A DNA stretch of 64,000 nucleotides from Cryptomeria japonica. Taxonomy: Eukaryota; Streptophyta; Pinopsida; Cupressales; Cupressaceae. Positions within the stretch are counted from its first letter, which is position 1, and the number at the start of each line of letters is the position of its first letter. This document shows, piece after piece, positions 47,335 through 59,866 of this stretch. The DNA lies in assembly GCF_030272615.1 (NCBI RefSeq), contig NC_081412.1, positions 547,034,202-547,098,201 on the forward strand. Reading direction: 5' to 3'. The position numbers and the translations under genes were made by a program. The notes beneath the pieces were generated by a model that saw only the letters and a program-made list of their open reading frames with translations, ran no database searches and was not told where the DNA came from.

Positions 47335-48797
47335 TGATGAACAGTGAGTACCAAACTAGTACTAAGAGGGGGGGTGAATCAGTACAAGCACAGAAACTTT
47401 TCCTGAACTGGTTCAATTATAGACTGTAAACTACTAGCAATCCCTAACACCGGTCCAAACCAGATTACTATTGGTTAAACATAGTGCAACTGTGAAAGAC
47501 ATGAACCGGTCAATCTTCTTAGCTTTCCATACAACCTACTCCCTCATTTCCACTTTGTCCTTATGCTTAAACAGATAATCTATCATCAGAGATATAATGA
47601 TTTACCACTAAACAAGAAATAACAAAACATCACATGAAAGAGGCATCACACATGACACATATTTTTTCACGTGGAAACCCAACTGGGAAAAACCACGGTG
47701 GGGATGAAAACCCACAAGCTAGTTTTAAACTCTTTAGAAGTCCTCTCTGTTAGGAGTAAGGTCCGGTTAAATACTGTTACATCAGGTTCTATTAGGAACC
47801 GATCCTATTAGGGATCACCCGATGAAGGGATGGCTAGAATACCCAGTTAAGGGTTAAACCTTGTTAGAGGATTTTATGAACTCAATGGCTTTGAGTCACC
47901 CTATTAAAGGATTTACAGCAAGTTGATTAAAGCTACCCTATTAAGGGATTTTCCAACTATTGAAGTGCTTAGAGATCAACAGGTATCGCAATGATCTGGT
48001 AATAGCACTCAATGCCAATGCAGATCCCCTCTAGTTCCTTCCTTCTGCACACACACTATGTAGGTATCAATCCTCTCAACTGGTCTAGCAAGAATCACGT
48101 ATCTCTGCACATAGATAGAGTCACAACATTTACCAAGAACTTGAACATGAAACACATCGACCTTATAGGAAACAGATAGGTCGATAACATAAACCCTAAA
48201 CCCTAACTACTTAGGTTGAGAAATTTAGTCGGTTCAATCCTGACCATTGAACACTTTGCATTTGAATACAACGGTCTTGAACAGATCTTAAGACATTCTC
48301 CATCATTCGTTCTTCACCGCTTCTTGGAGGTGATAACCCATCACGTGTTCTCCACCGTTTGCAGAGACTTCTCAAATTCCCGAGGTAGATAGGATGAATC
48401 TCCTTCATGCAAGATCCTTCACTGGCACAAGGCGGATGTGGTGACATGATGTGACCTCCATTACAATGCTCACTTCAACCAGAAACCGTGAGACTGAGAC
48501 TACCAACCGATAGTCATGCCATATGAACCCTTGATACAAAACATTCCATATATCGGTTCTCATTCTGACATACCGGTTTCGGTTCACAACATCATAACGG
48601 TTCTCTTATTCTCTTTGTGACATGCAGTTCACTTGGACAAGAATACTGCTTCACTTTTTCACATATGTCGATTCACAACATCATACCGATTCTCTTTATT
48701 AGTTGCTTAACTTCAATATACCGGTTCACTTAGCATATTGACATCAATGACAACATACAATATTAACATGTCATCATGCTTTGTACATATGCCAACA
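47335..48797 (-). mobile_element. 3' LTR of the Copia element
   Basis: On the minus strand it begins TGTTGGCATATGTACAAAGC at 48797, directly after a polypurine tract (AAAGAGGGAGAT, 48798-48809). It ends near 47335-47338 with TGATTCACCCCCCC, TAGTACTAGTTTGGTACTC, TGTTCATCA. It contains TTTCCACGTGAAAAAAT, the usual plant Copia LTR landmark. About 1.46 kb. The matching 5' LTR is absent from the window. Confidence 0.8.
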
Positions 48798-49049
48798 ATC
48801 TCCCTCTTTGGCATTGATGGCAATATACAAAGATATCTCTCTTTTTGCATTACATCTTCTCCTTAATACTACAAACATCTTCTCCTTAATACTGCAAATA
48901 TCTTTTCACCCTTTGACAACAATGCCAAAGTGGAGGCACAAGCTTCCCTATTCCACTATGCTGCTCTGCCTGAGGAGTAACATCCTTCAACACATCAATC
49001 CTAAAAAGATATAGCAAAGTAAGATCTAAGTGATGTGGAGCACAAACCT

Positions 49050-52000
49050 TTAGATTACCTCATGAAGGGGTAGCACCCCTAACTAACCTCTCAAATAGGT
49101 AAAAGTAGCCTTCGATAGAGGCTTGGTGAATATGTCTGCTAACTACTCCTTACTGGAAACATGTTCCGATACCACTTCTTTGTTCTGAACCTTTTCCCTC
49201 AAGAAATGATACTTAAGTTCAAAGTGCTTGGTTTTAGCATGTAAAACTGGATTCTTGGACATGTTAATTGCACTTGTATTGTCACAAAATATACTTACCG
49301 GTTCAGATACAGGAACTTTGAAGCCATTCAATACACGCTTCATCCAAATAGTCTGGGTGCAGTTCATAAAAGTTTCAACATACTCCACTTCTATTGTACA
49401 CTAAGAGATACAACTCTGCTTTTTACTCATCCATGAGACCAATCTACCACCGAGAAAGAATGCACCACCGGGTGTGCTCTTCCGGTCATCCATATTATCA
49501 GCCCAATCAACATCTGTGAACACTTTTAGATTGAAATCATCATTGTATGGATACCATAATCCATAGTCAACAGTTCCCTTTAGATATCTAAGAATCTGCT
49601 TGACTGCTACCAAGTGGGATTCTCTTACGCTTTGCTGAAACCGAGTGGTAATACCCACTACATGTGCAATGTCTAGTTTTCTATGCACTACATAGTGCAA
49701 CTTACCAATCATTGATCAGTATTCCTTCTCATTTACCAATGCTGAGTCATCCTCTTTTGATAGTTTACAATTGGTCACCATTGGTGTACCAACCGGTTTG
49801 TTGTCTTCCATGCCAAAGGTCTTCAACACCTCTTTGACATACTTGGACTGATTAATAATGATTCCATCTTTCATTTGTTGAATCTGTAGTCCAATAAAGA
49901 ACTTAATCTCCCATATGAGTGACATCTCAAACTCCTTTTTCATCTCATCTGCAAAGTCATGACTCATCTTGTCATCTCCACCAAAGACTATGTCATCAAC
50001 AAATACTTCACAGATTAGAATGAGATCTCCTTCTGATTTTAAGTAGATATTTCTATCTTCACTTGTTCTTTGAAATCCGATCTTCACAAGATGGGAGTTC
50101 AAGCATTCATACCATGCTCTAGGTGCCTACTTCAGTCCATACAAGGCTTTATGTAACCTACACACCATGTCACTATGTTTTGATAGGGCAAACCCATCTG
50201 GTTGCTCTATATACACCTCCTCTTCAACTATTCCATTTAGAAATGCAGATTTTACATCCATTTGGTATACCTTGAATCCTTTAAAAGTTGTATATGCAAG
50301 GAGCATAAAAACTCCTTCCAATCTTGCTACTTGAGCAAAGGTTTCTCCATAGTCTTCTCCTTCTTCTTGGGTATATCCTTTACATACTAGTCTGGCTTTG
50401 TTCCTTACCATTGTACCATCCTCATTTAGCTTATTTATGAAAACCCATTTGGTTCCAAAGACATTTTTATGCTTCAGTCTGGGTACCAAAGACCATGTAC
50501 CATTCGTTTCTATCTGGTCAAGTTCCTCCTCCATTGCCTTTATCTAGTCTTCATCTTTATGTGCCTCTTTGAATGTTTTAGGCTCATATTCAGAGATTAT
50601 ACATGAGCTTTCTCTGACCTTTCTTCTTGTAAGAATTCTTGCATCTTTGTCTCCTATGATCTGCTTTGGATCATGATTGAGTTTGACATACCTAGGTATA
50701 TTCTTAACATATTCCTCTTTCTTTTCTTCTTCATCCTCGTCCTCATCAGCATCAACATCCACCAATGTAGGAGCACAATTACTGGTACTGGGCTGATTTG
50801 CAACCAATTCCCTAAAGTTTACTATCAGTTCATCTCCTACATGCTTACTATCGATTCCCTCTGATTTCTCAGAGTTTTCATCAACCCTAACATTGATGCT
50901 TTCAATGATTCTCTGAGTCCTATTATTGTAACATTTGAGAGCTTTACTTTTTACGAAATATCCTAGGAATACTCCTTCATCACATTTTGCATTGAACTTG
51001 CTCTGATTTTCACTCCTCTTGATATAGCATTTGCTACCAAATACTTTAAAGTAGCTTACCACAGGTGTCTTACTAGTCCAGTACTCATAAGGAGTCTTAT
51101 CCTTTCCTTTCTTGATGAGTACCTGGTTCATTGTGTAGATTGTAGTACTCATCACTTCTCTCCAAAAGGTGTGAGTGACCTTTCCTTGGATCAACATAGT
51201 TCTAGCCGCTTCAACCATAGTCCGGTTGTTTCTCTCTACTAGGCCATTCTGCTATGGAGTCCAGGGGGCAGAAAGTTGCCTCTTGATGCCATTTTCTTCA
51301 CAATATTTGTTGAATTCACTGGAAGTGAATTCCCCTCCTTGATCAGTTCTAAGGCATTTTATTCTTCTGCCACTTTCCTTTTCTACCAGTGCTCTGAAAG
51401 CTTTGAACTTTTCAAAGGCTTCAGACTTGTCCTTCAAGAATGTGACCCACATCATTCTTGAGCAATCATCTGTAAGAATCATAAAATACCCATCTCCCTG
51501 CGTAGTCCTAGTTTTCATTGGACCACACAAATTAGTATGCACAATATCAAGTAAGTTGTCAGCAGTGAAAGATTTACCTTTGAAGGTTGAGGAAGACATT
51601 TTCCCCAGTTGGCATTCTCTACACAAAGGATTTATCGGTTTACTCAACATTGGCAGTCCTCTAACTTCCTTTATCTTACTGGCCTTTACTATGTTATCAA
51701 AGTTTACATGGCAGAGTCTCCTATGCCATATCTAGCTATCATTAAACTTATCCATAAGACATGTACTTATATTTGCATTCAGCTAAAATAAGTTACCTTT
51801 GGTCTACATACTGGTGGCCATTAGTTCACCATTATTTCCTTTGATTCAAGAGTGAGTCCACTGTCATTCAGCTGGGCAACACTCAATAGATTATGTCTGA
51901 GACCTTCTACGCAATACACATTGTCAGCACTACTCTTTCCATTTAGAGAGATGGACCCTCTGCCTTTTAACTTACATGGTGCATCATTACCAAAATGAAC

Positions 52001-52420
52001 CACACCACCATCATACTCTTCCAAAGATATAAACTTGCTCTGGTCACCAGTCATATGGTGAGAACAACCACTATCAATAATCCACTAATTGGAATTATTA
52101 AAGCAGGAGACAAGAGCCTTCTTGTCTGACACATCCTCCTTGACTGCAACAAACACAATATCTTCATTTACTTCATCTTCTGATTCCTCATCTGTGACAC
52201 CTTCATCAACTGCTACAAAATAGTTTCTTTGGTTTCCTCCTTTGAATTTCTTGAACCTTTCCGGTTTTTCCTTGCTATGACCATTAGGACAATTTATAGC
52301 GATGTGTCCTATTCGGTTACAAGAGAAGCATTTACAAGGAAGCCTACCTCTATGTTTTTCGGTTCCCTTAAGAAGCCTCTTGGCAAGAAGAGCTTCAAAT
52401 TCCATCAGAATCTCCTCATC
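49050..52420 (-). pseudogene. gag-pol: Ty1/Copia gag-pol, 5'-truncated and stop-riddled
   Basis: Order on the minus strand: end of gag with zinc knuckle CFSCNRIGHIAINC (CX2CX4HX4C, about 52290-52330); protease IIDSGCSHHMTGDQ (about 52060); integrase zinc region HRRLCHVNF...CRECQLGKM, then ILTDDCSRMMWVTFL, RTDQGGEFTS and an APWTP-NGLVERNNRT catalytic region; RT with GTKWVFINKLNEDG, YQMDVKSAFLNGIVEEEVYI and active site EVFVDDIVF (about 50010); RNase H with FTDVDWADNMDDRKSTPGG and FCDNTSAINMSKNP; and a DIFTKPLSK tail near 49120. Integrase to RNase H is in one frame; gag-protease is in another, with a frameshift near 51835. Stops are mostly TAG (e.g. before QNG, APRAW, IKAM) plus one TGA near 49713. 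The N-terminal gag is lost at 52421, where the 3.76-kb repeat starts. Confidence 0.92.
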
Positions 52421-55400
52421 ATAGAGAAACCCTCCAATCAATGATGCATAGGTGAGTTGATTGATTGAATCGATCAACACAAAAAGATAATTACTTGGTG
52501 CCCAATGGGATAAGAAGGAAAAAATGTACTATTGCAGATACATCAACAAGGAATGTGCATAAAATGTAGGTTATGCAAAAATAAAAGATTTTCTCAAATA
52601 GGATCTGTAGGATAAGGTTGACATAAGAAGGTTAACAGTTGCTATAGTGCTTCTAGATCCTTCATTGGGTACCTCTGCCAATCCTTCTATCTCTTGTGAT
52701 TAGTCTCTTCTCTGTGGCTATTGATGTGGACATAGCTCTTCTACTCATCATTCTCGGACCCCACGGTCTTAGGATCCCCACTATCAAATTGGTGGTGGTA
52801 GTGATTTTAACATAGATGGTGCTTTGCCTCTTTTCCATGTGGGGGCATTTCCTCTAAGTAGGACTCAAGGGGTCTGGACCCAACTGCTAGGTGGTGCTAG
52901 TGGTGGTAAACTTTTGGTGGTGGTAGTGGATGACCTAATTCCTCCAAATGTTTCTCATGTCTAGCTCTAACAATCTTGCCCTTGCACGCAAATTAGGGCA
53001 AGGAGAATGAGGAGGCTTCTATTGAAGAATGGAGGTCCCTCCTAGATGAAAAACCTAACCCTATTGATGTATAGGGTCCTAAGGATAACAAAGATATGGC
53101 TCCTTCAACCATTTCTTTAGTTGATTAGTAGTTTCTCTTTGTGTTATTTGCTCTATGAGCTTGGCCAATGTTTAATGTGTTTTTTGGCTTTTTGGGCTCT
53201 ACTTGTTTGATTCCTGAGGGGTGATCCTATATCCCCCTACTTTTTGGGTGAATAGTATACTCTATATTAATTAATGGAAATGGATACTATTCATTAAAAA
53301 ATTAATTATTAGAAGATGAGCGACAACTAAAGATCTTTCCTAATCTAGTGTTATTTCCTATACTTCCATTTATTCCTCCTCAACCTTGTACTAACAAACT
53401 GGTCATATTGCAATTAAAAAACACTATGGTTGATAGGATAAGTACCTAAAGTAGCACATACTTACTAATAGTTACAAATTAGTGTGCAATGGGCACACCG
53501 AAGAGTTGTCGAAGGTCAATCAAGAAAAATTTTGGTCTAATTTTTTCATACACTTGTGTAGTATATATTTAGTCAATTGGTAGGCCACTTAGAAAATAAT
53601 GTTGGTTGTACAATAAAATTTCTAGGCCATTTAGCAGATAATGTTGGTTGTACAATAAAATTTCTAGGCCATTTAGAAGATAATGTTGTTTGTGCAAAAA
53701 CAAGTCTCAACAAAGAAGTGATAGAGGGTAAGAGGGGAAGATAGAGGTAGAAATGAAGATAGATATATAGAGAGAGGGGGGGGGGGGTAGACTAAGGGAT
53801 GAAAATAGAGAGATACATATAGATGGTGAGATAAAGTGATAGAGAGATAGAGAAATAAGGATACACACATAGAGAGATAGAGAGATATGGAGAAAGAAAT
53901 AGGGAGAGCGAAATATACATGGTAAAACATATAAGGGGAATTCACAATGGGGTCATTAAGTTCCATAACTATGACATGATGGGGACGTGAATATTGAGTG
54001 TTGAAAAATTGTATGCAAATTTTAGTCATTGTGAAACTAGAATACAAGATTGGGGATAAGATTCTTGTTGGAGACATGATCTAATGGTACTTGGATAAAA
54101 AGAAACACAAAAGTATTCACAAAAGATAAAACCTCCATAGTATGGTTTCTTTTTTATCATTGAGTAGATAGTAAAGAAATTTTTTGGTTGGGATTGTCCA
54201 AATATGTGAAGTTATTTTTAACAATAAATATTGATTAGTAAGCATGTTGTGATAAATGAATAACAAGAGGATATAACGCTTCCTTTCAAATATGGCACTT
54301 AAAACTCCAAAGAATAACAATTTTAGTTAGAACAATCTACATAAAATGGGGACACAAGTCAAAATTATGGAGCCAAATTATTTAAATAGCATTTTATTAG
54401 GAAAAAACTATTATTTTTTTCATTCTCTAATTAATCCCAACTTTCACAAAATTTCTTGATTTATGCTTCTTTGTTTTAAATACAACAATATCTTCCTAAA
54501 AGGTCACCACTAATAAGAGAGTAGAAACTAATATAATTTTCTAAAACACAGTTGTCTTATGAATTAATGAACATGTCATGTTGTAGACTTCCATGTGTGG
54601 ACTCTAAAAAAGAAAGAATGTATATTTCTATCCTTAGATGACAAAAAAACTACTTAGTTACACTTAACTTGAAGTGTGATGACAAGACAACTTTAAAATA
54701 GCTAATATAAGAGAGTAGAAACTAACATAATTTTCTAAAATCCAATTGCCTTATAAATTAATGAACATGTCATGTTGTAGATTTCCATGTGTGGACTATA
54801 AAAAAGAAAGAATGACTATTTTTGTCCTTGGATGACCAAATGACTACATAGTTACACTTAGCTTGAAGTTTGATGACAAGACAACTAGAATAGATTTCTA
54901 GGTCCAATAAAGAACTACATAGAAGATTGTAATAAAAGAATGATTTCAACATAGAATCAAAAGTGTTATTCACACAAACAACTTTAGAAATTAGTCCAAA
55001 ATAGTCCAAGATTGTGATCAAGAAAATTACTTGGGTATGGAGGTGGCGAGAGTAGCACAAAATAATATTTATGCTCCACTTTTGGCTATAAAAATGTTGA
55101 TAATGATGAGATCATTAATTTTTATTGTGTAGGTAGATATGCCTAGCTCATATGTGATTATAGGTGTTTATTATTCGATAGTAGTGGGCCATATTTAGCA
55201 CTTACTTGCCTTTTATATATGTGCATGAAAAATATTTTGTTGCATTGAAGATTGTAACAAATATTTGATTCAACACAAACTTAGATGACCAACTACATAG
55301 GAACACTTAGTTTGAGGTATGGAAAGCAAGAGACTAAAAGACATTTCTAAGTCCAATAAAGAAAATAAAATGAACTTGTTTACCTTTGATATGTGAGTAT

Positions 55401-56180
55401 GAAATCATTTTTTTGGATAGAAGATTGTTTAAAAGAAATTTGATTTAACATAGAATCAGAAGCATCAGTCACACTAAGAGATTGAGAAGTTTTCTAGAAT
55501 AATTCAAGATAATGACTTCCATTGGGGATAAATGATAATGACATCTCAAGAAGGCAAATATTTTTTTGGGGAACATATTAAGTACAAATGACTAGGGGAA
55601 GCAATGACTCTTAATGGAGCAAAGAAGTTTTTTTAAATTTGTTAGTATTGGCATGTAAATTTATCTTTTCTTCAATTCTCTTGCCTCTTGTGTTTAAGTT
55701 TGAGTTTGCAAAAACTAAAAAGCTCAAATTTTATTTTTTTTGATGGTCAAAATGTAAAAAAAGATCATACTTCTACATTCTTAAATTTACTATTAAGAAT
55801 AGTCTAAAAAATATGCTTCACAAGTCTTTGATCCTTTCAAAAAATTGGTTCTCCATTATTATAAAATATTCTACTCTATTTTTATAACATTCAATTGATT
55901 GATCCCATGTAGCTACACTAAATGAAGTGTTTGGAGTTTAAATATTCTCCCTTTGAGTAATCTAATGCCTCACATAGAATGCAACTACTTCATAAGGAAA
56001 TATAAAAATCACCTTGTCTCCAAATTTCTACATTAATAGGAGAAGAAGACAAAATAATATGATCATTCTATTTATGTCTCAAATGCTCTCTAAAATATTT
56101 GAAATATTTATGGCACTTAGAATAAACCCTTTCTACTATTGTCCGATATAAGAATCAACAATATGCTCCCAGAAAATAAA
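52421..56180. repeat. 3.76-kb dispersed repeat, copy 2
   Basis: Same orientation and landmarks as 10642-14410, including the poly-G run (near 53776), the internal ~39-bp tandem and the ~180-bp duplication. Differences are scattered substitutions and small indels, for example loss of TTGTCATCAAGA near 55510. It interrupts Copia gag on its left and abuts the DNA transposon on its right. Origin unknown. Confidence 0.85.
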
Positions 56181-56460
56181 AATAGGGGCATGTGCACAAA
56201 GATGGTGGTCAGAAAAGTGGACACCACCCAAAAAAAAATTGGAAAAACAAGCAGTGCGTACACGGTTTTAAAATTTCAAATTCCTGCGTATGCGCTTAGG
56301 TTTGTTCTTCCCGAGCCTAGAAAAGGTAGCTGGTATGCACTAAGTTTAGGAAACTGAGCGCGTATGCGCTACGGTTAGGAAAATTAGCACGTACGTGCTG
56401 CTTATAGGAAAATGAGCGCGTACGCACTAATAATCCTAGTAAAACCTCATATGCGGTGCC
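56181..56460. repeat. Left subterminal palindromic repeats of a probable DNA transposon
   Basis: Several short CG-rich palindromic words sit among AT-rich spacers: GCGTATGCGCTTAGG (about 56286), AGCGCGTATGCGCT (56357-56370), the perfect palindrome AGCACGTACGTGCT (56386-56399) and GAGCGCGTACGCACTA (about 56414). Closely similar words occur at 63130-63295. I could not identify a terminal inverted repeat or target duplication. Confidence 0.6.
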
Positions 56461-56729
56461 TGATAAAAAAAGTTTTTGAAAAAAACTAGGTCCTCATTTA
56501 CCCGAAAAGTACATTTTTTAGTTTGTTTTTTTCCCATTTTCTAACCTAAACCATGAACGGGGTGCTAAATTTGTCCTCCAGGCTATGGATCAAGGTTAGT
56601 TTTTGTTTATTTTTCTCTTTCTTTCTGGTTTATGCAATTTGTTTTACATTTTGAATTTAATTTCATTAATTTTGATTAGGTTTTTTCATTTTTTGTTTCA
56701 AAAATGAGATTCTTCTAATCCAGAACAAG

Positions 56730-59211
56730 AATAACCAAATGCACCTCCTGAAAACCCACAAGAACAACCAAATGCACCTCCTAAAAAAAAACACAAGAAC
56801 AACCCCCAATTCCTCCTTTTGAGAGCACAACCAAAACATAGGAAGAATTAATTAATCATTTAGGGAAAAATACATCCAAAATCAATAGACTGATTGTAAA
56901 ATTGAAAACTTCTGAGCTTGACCATCATCAATCCCTTGCCACTAGCCTAGAAACATTAGCTAGTGGTTCCATAGCTGTATCCATAGAAATTACCAAATGG
57001 GGAAGCTTTAGGGATAGGTGTCATCAATTCTATGGCAATGGGCTATCATACGATGGAGTTAAAAACAGAAATATTTCTAAACAACAAATATGTGCCCTTT
57101 TTTTTGACCCCAAAACTAGTCAGTCATTACCTCCTAATGCAAAGAGGTTTCCCATACATTGGTGTACCAATGTGCAGATGAAGAATCTTTTTTGGTAGAG
57201 GTGGTGGATGGTCTTTGATGATCCACCTTGTAATAATTATGAGGTGCCATTATATTTTTTGAGAAAAATGTATTGTGAGTTTGTGCTCAATGTGCGCCTA
57301 GATTATTTTGACATGAGAGAGTTTCATGGTAGAGGTGGTGGCTCTGCCCAAGATAGACCTAGAGCCCATAGGCGATTAGCCGCAAAGAGTCGCCACCCCC
57401 TAGCACCCAAACCCAAGGTGCATTAGGATGTCCTATTAGAGCTGAAAGAGTTGATGGAGCTATAGACTCTTCAGGCAGCCACAACAGTGACTGGTGCCAT
57501 CATCCAGCATGGGACATCATTAGCACACCCTATTGTATTGGATGATGAGTCATTAGTGGGCGACAGAGAGCCCATCGAGCATATGTGTGTCAGTTGCTCG
57601 AGGATATGCTCGGGGATAGATGATGCAGCCAGTGCAGATGGATACTCATATCATCTATGCACAATTTGCAGTTGTAGATGTTAGGCTCACACGGTTGAGG
57701 ATGTCACATTGACAGATGAGTTCATGGACATGGTGTTTGCCCATGAGCCACAGACACAGGTGTGTTGATTTGAATTCATAACATTTTATTTATCAGTCAC
57801 TTTAATTTTGTAATTACATAAATGAATTTTCATTTATACATCAATTTAAATTGAGACAAATAATATGCATTTCAGGATGCAACAGCGGTATCCCATACAC
57901 CTCCCCCAGTTACCACAGCTACAACTTCGATGCCTGAGGTATAAATTTTGTAACATGTTAAAATAGAATAGTACACTTTGAATTCAAAAAAATACAAGAT
58001 ATACTAACTATCTTTAATGCTTGGTCCAATTTCTAGTTTGTAGGTGTTGACAGGGGACGAAATGTTCCAGATTGATGGCATCACACTATCGGCGATCAAT
58101 TTTGGCCTACAAGGCTATATGGTATCATATTTTGTACAACTCTTTTTATGTATTGTTTTGATGGAATATGCAAGTCATTTCATTTTAGATTTTTAAAATT
58201 ATGTTTAATTTATTATCAGTACTAATATCTCATGTTAATTTTTTGTTTTTTAGGGTACCCCCTCCGCATCTAGGGCTCGTCTAAAGAAAAAGAATATCTC
58301 GAAGATGCCAAAACGTGTGAAGAAGGTAATTGAACACATTTTTAGTTGTACAATTGTTTGAAAATGTTGAAATCAAGTATTAGTTGGGGTTTGTAGATTG
58401 ATTAGTGTTTTTTGTGTATTTTACATGTACAACGGCCATTGAGCTTTGTGGATATGTTGAATGCACCTAATTTGCCTATGAATCAAGAGAGGGCAAAGGT
58501 ATGTATCTCTACTTTATTTTCTTGATTTCATGATTATATGCACGCGTACATGTGAACTTGTGATATATTATAATCTTATATTTTTTTCATACAGGAAATA
58601 TCCATACCTATTTCGTCAATGGCGAACCCTCCTCCTTGCACTAGAGAAGCATATCAGGATCCGGTACACTTTTGTTTGATATGTAAAATTAATTGTTTTC
58701 AACCTTCAATACTTATCATTATATTAATTGTATTTAATCTTTGTAATTTTTTGTATAGGTAATAGCGACCATTTCTACATCGATGGTGAGCCATCCTCAG
58801 TCAATTGGAGAAGCATCTGAGGCACAGGTACGTCATTGTTCTCTATATTATAGATTTTAAGTGCTTTTGATATATTTATGTTAGTACATTGTATTAATTG
58901 TACATTTAATCTACAATAGACTTGTTCGTGGTACGGCCATAACGTGGATCCATTTAAGTATGTCTTCAAGAAAACTCCCAAGAGTGACAAGGAGAGGAGA
59001 GCGAAGACATTAGCTCCTGGATCAGTCAATGAGGTAATCTACATTTCAATTGCAAAGGAATTAAATTTAAATGCATAGTTATGATGTTAATTGTGAACTA
59101 TTTTCTGCAAAAGAGTTCTAACTTGGCTTTTGAATTGTGGTTTTGCAGCCATCTACAGAGCCGCGTATTGCACCGAAGAGGCTTGATTTTGATGATCCAC
59201 CAGAATTTTAG
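56730..59211 (+). pseudogene. Nine-exon gene of unknown function in the DNA transposon
   Basis: Exon 1 (start uncertain, about 56730-57759) has five in-frame TAG stops and encodes a Pro/Gln-rich repeat (EQPNAPP twice), a globular part (ITKWGSFRDRCHQFYG, VPLYFLRKMYCEFVLNVRLD), a basic linker and a Cys-rich end (CVSCSRIC...CTICSCRC) that may bind zinc. Exons 2-9, each with GT...AG unless noted: 57876-57938, 58044-58121, 58254-58325, 58433-58498 (acceptor AA instead of AG), 58595-58663, 58759-58827, 58920-59033, 59149-59211. All are multiples of three and phase 0, ending PKRLDFDDPPEF then TAG. The two 69-nt exons look duplicated. The tail is basic (ARLKKKNISKMPKRVKK). I recognise no family. Convergent with the transposase-like gene at 62769-59867. 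Confidence 0.75.
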
Positions 59212-59378
59212 GATCATATAGTGTTAGTTTTGGTCATAGAATGACCAATACATGTAGATATATTATACATTTTTATTGTATATCGATTTGGACATGGCAT
59301 ATGCCACATTTTTGTAATACTTGTATTGACTTGGCAGACATGCCCTTTTTTATATATATAAATATTGATATTCGATCC

Positions 59379-59384
59379 AATAAA
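59379..59384 (+). promoter_or_regulatory. Possible polyadenylation signal AATAAA
   Basis: AATAAA lies about 170 nt after the stop codon of the nine-exon gene, in an AT-rich 3' region. It is a common hexamer by chance in such sequence, so this is only positional support. Confidence 0.4.
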
Positions 59385-59866
59385 TGTATAATGAGTTCAT
59401 TATTTTGTATTCGTTATATTTTATGGTTGTCCTTTTATAAATTTAAATGAATATTTGCATATGTAATCAACAATATGAATATAAACAACAAAAATATATG
59501 ATATAAAGCATTGCAATCATGGAATATGATTTGATAAAATTTCTAAAATGTTGAATTAACCCTACAAAACTCACGCTCACAATGGCCAAATTTTGTTCCT
59601 CATGTGCACAAACCGACGTCACAAGTGTGTCTGGGTGGGCAGGTTTACACTAGGCATGCCCCTGTTGTGCATCCCAAAGCACTAGAACAAAATTTGGCAT
59701 GTACAGATGTACAAATCAGCTCATTGCCACTTAAATATACAAAATTAAGCCCCTAAACATGTAAAAATCAGCTCATGGGCATTTATATATACAAAAAATG
59801 AATATAGAACAATTTGTCGATGATTTATACAAAATTCTCAAAATCATTCTACTCTGAACCATAGAA

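Noticed and set aside
53770-53790. Poly-G run as a G-quadruplex regulator
   Set aside because: A single G run without the other three runs needed; more likely slippage.
10642-56180. The two 3.76-kb repeats as LTRs of one 45-kb element
   Set aside because: They lack TG...CA ends, primer-binding site or polypurine tract next to them, and copy 2 cuts into a Copia gene.
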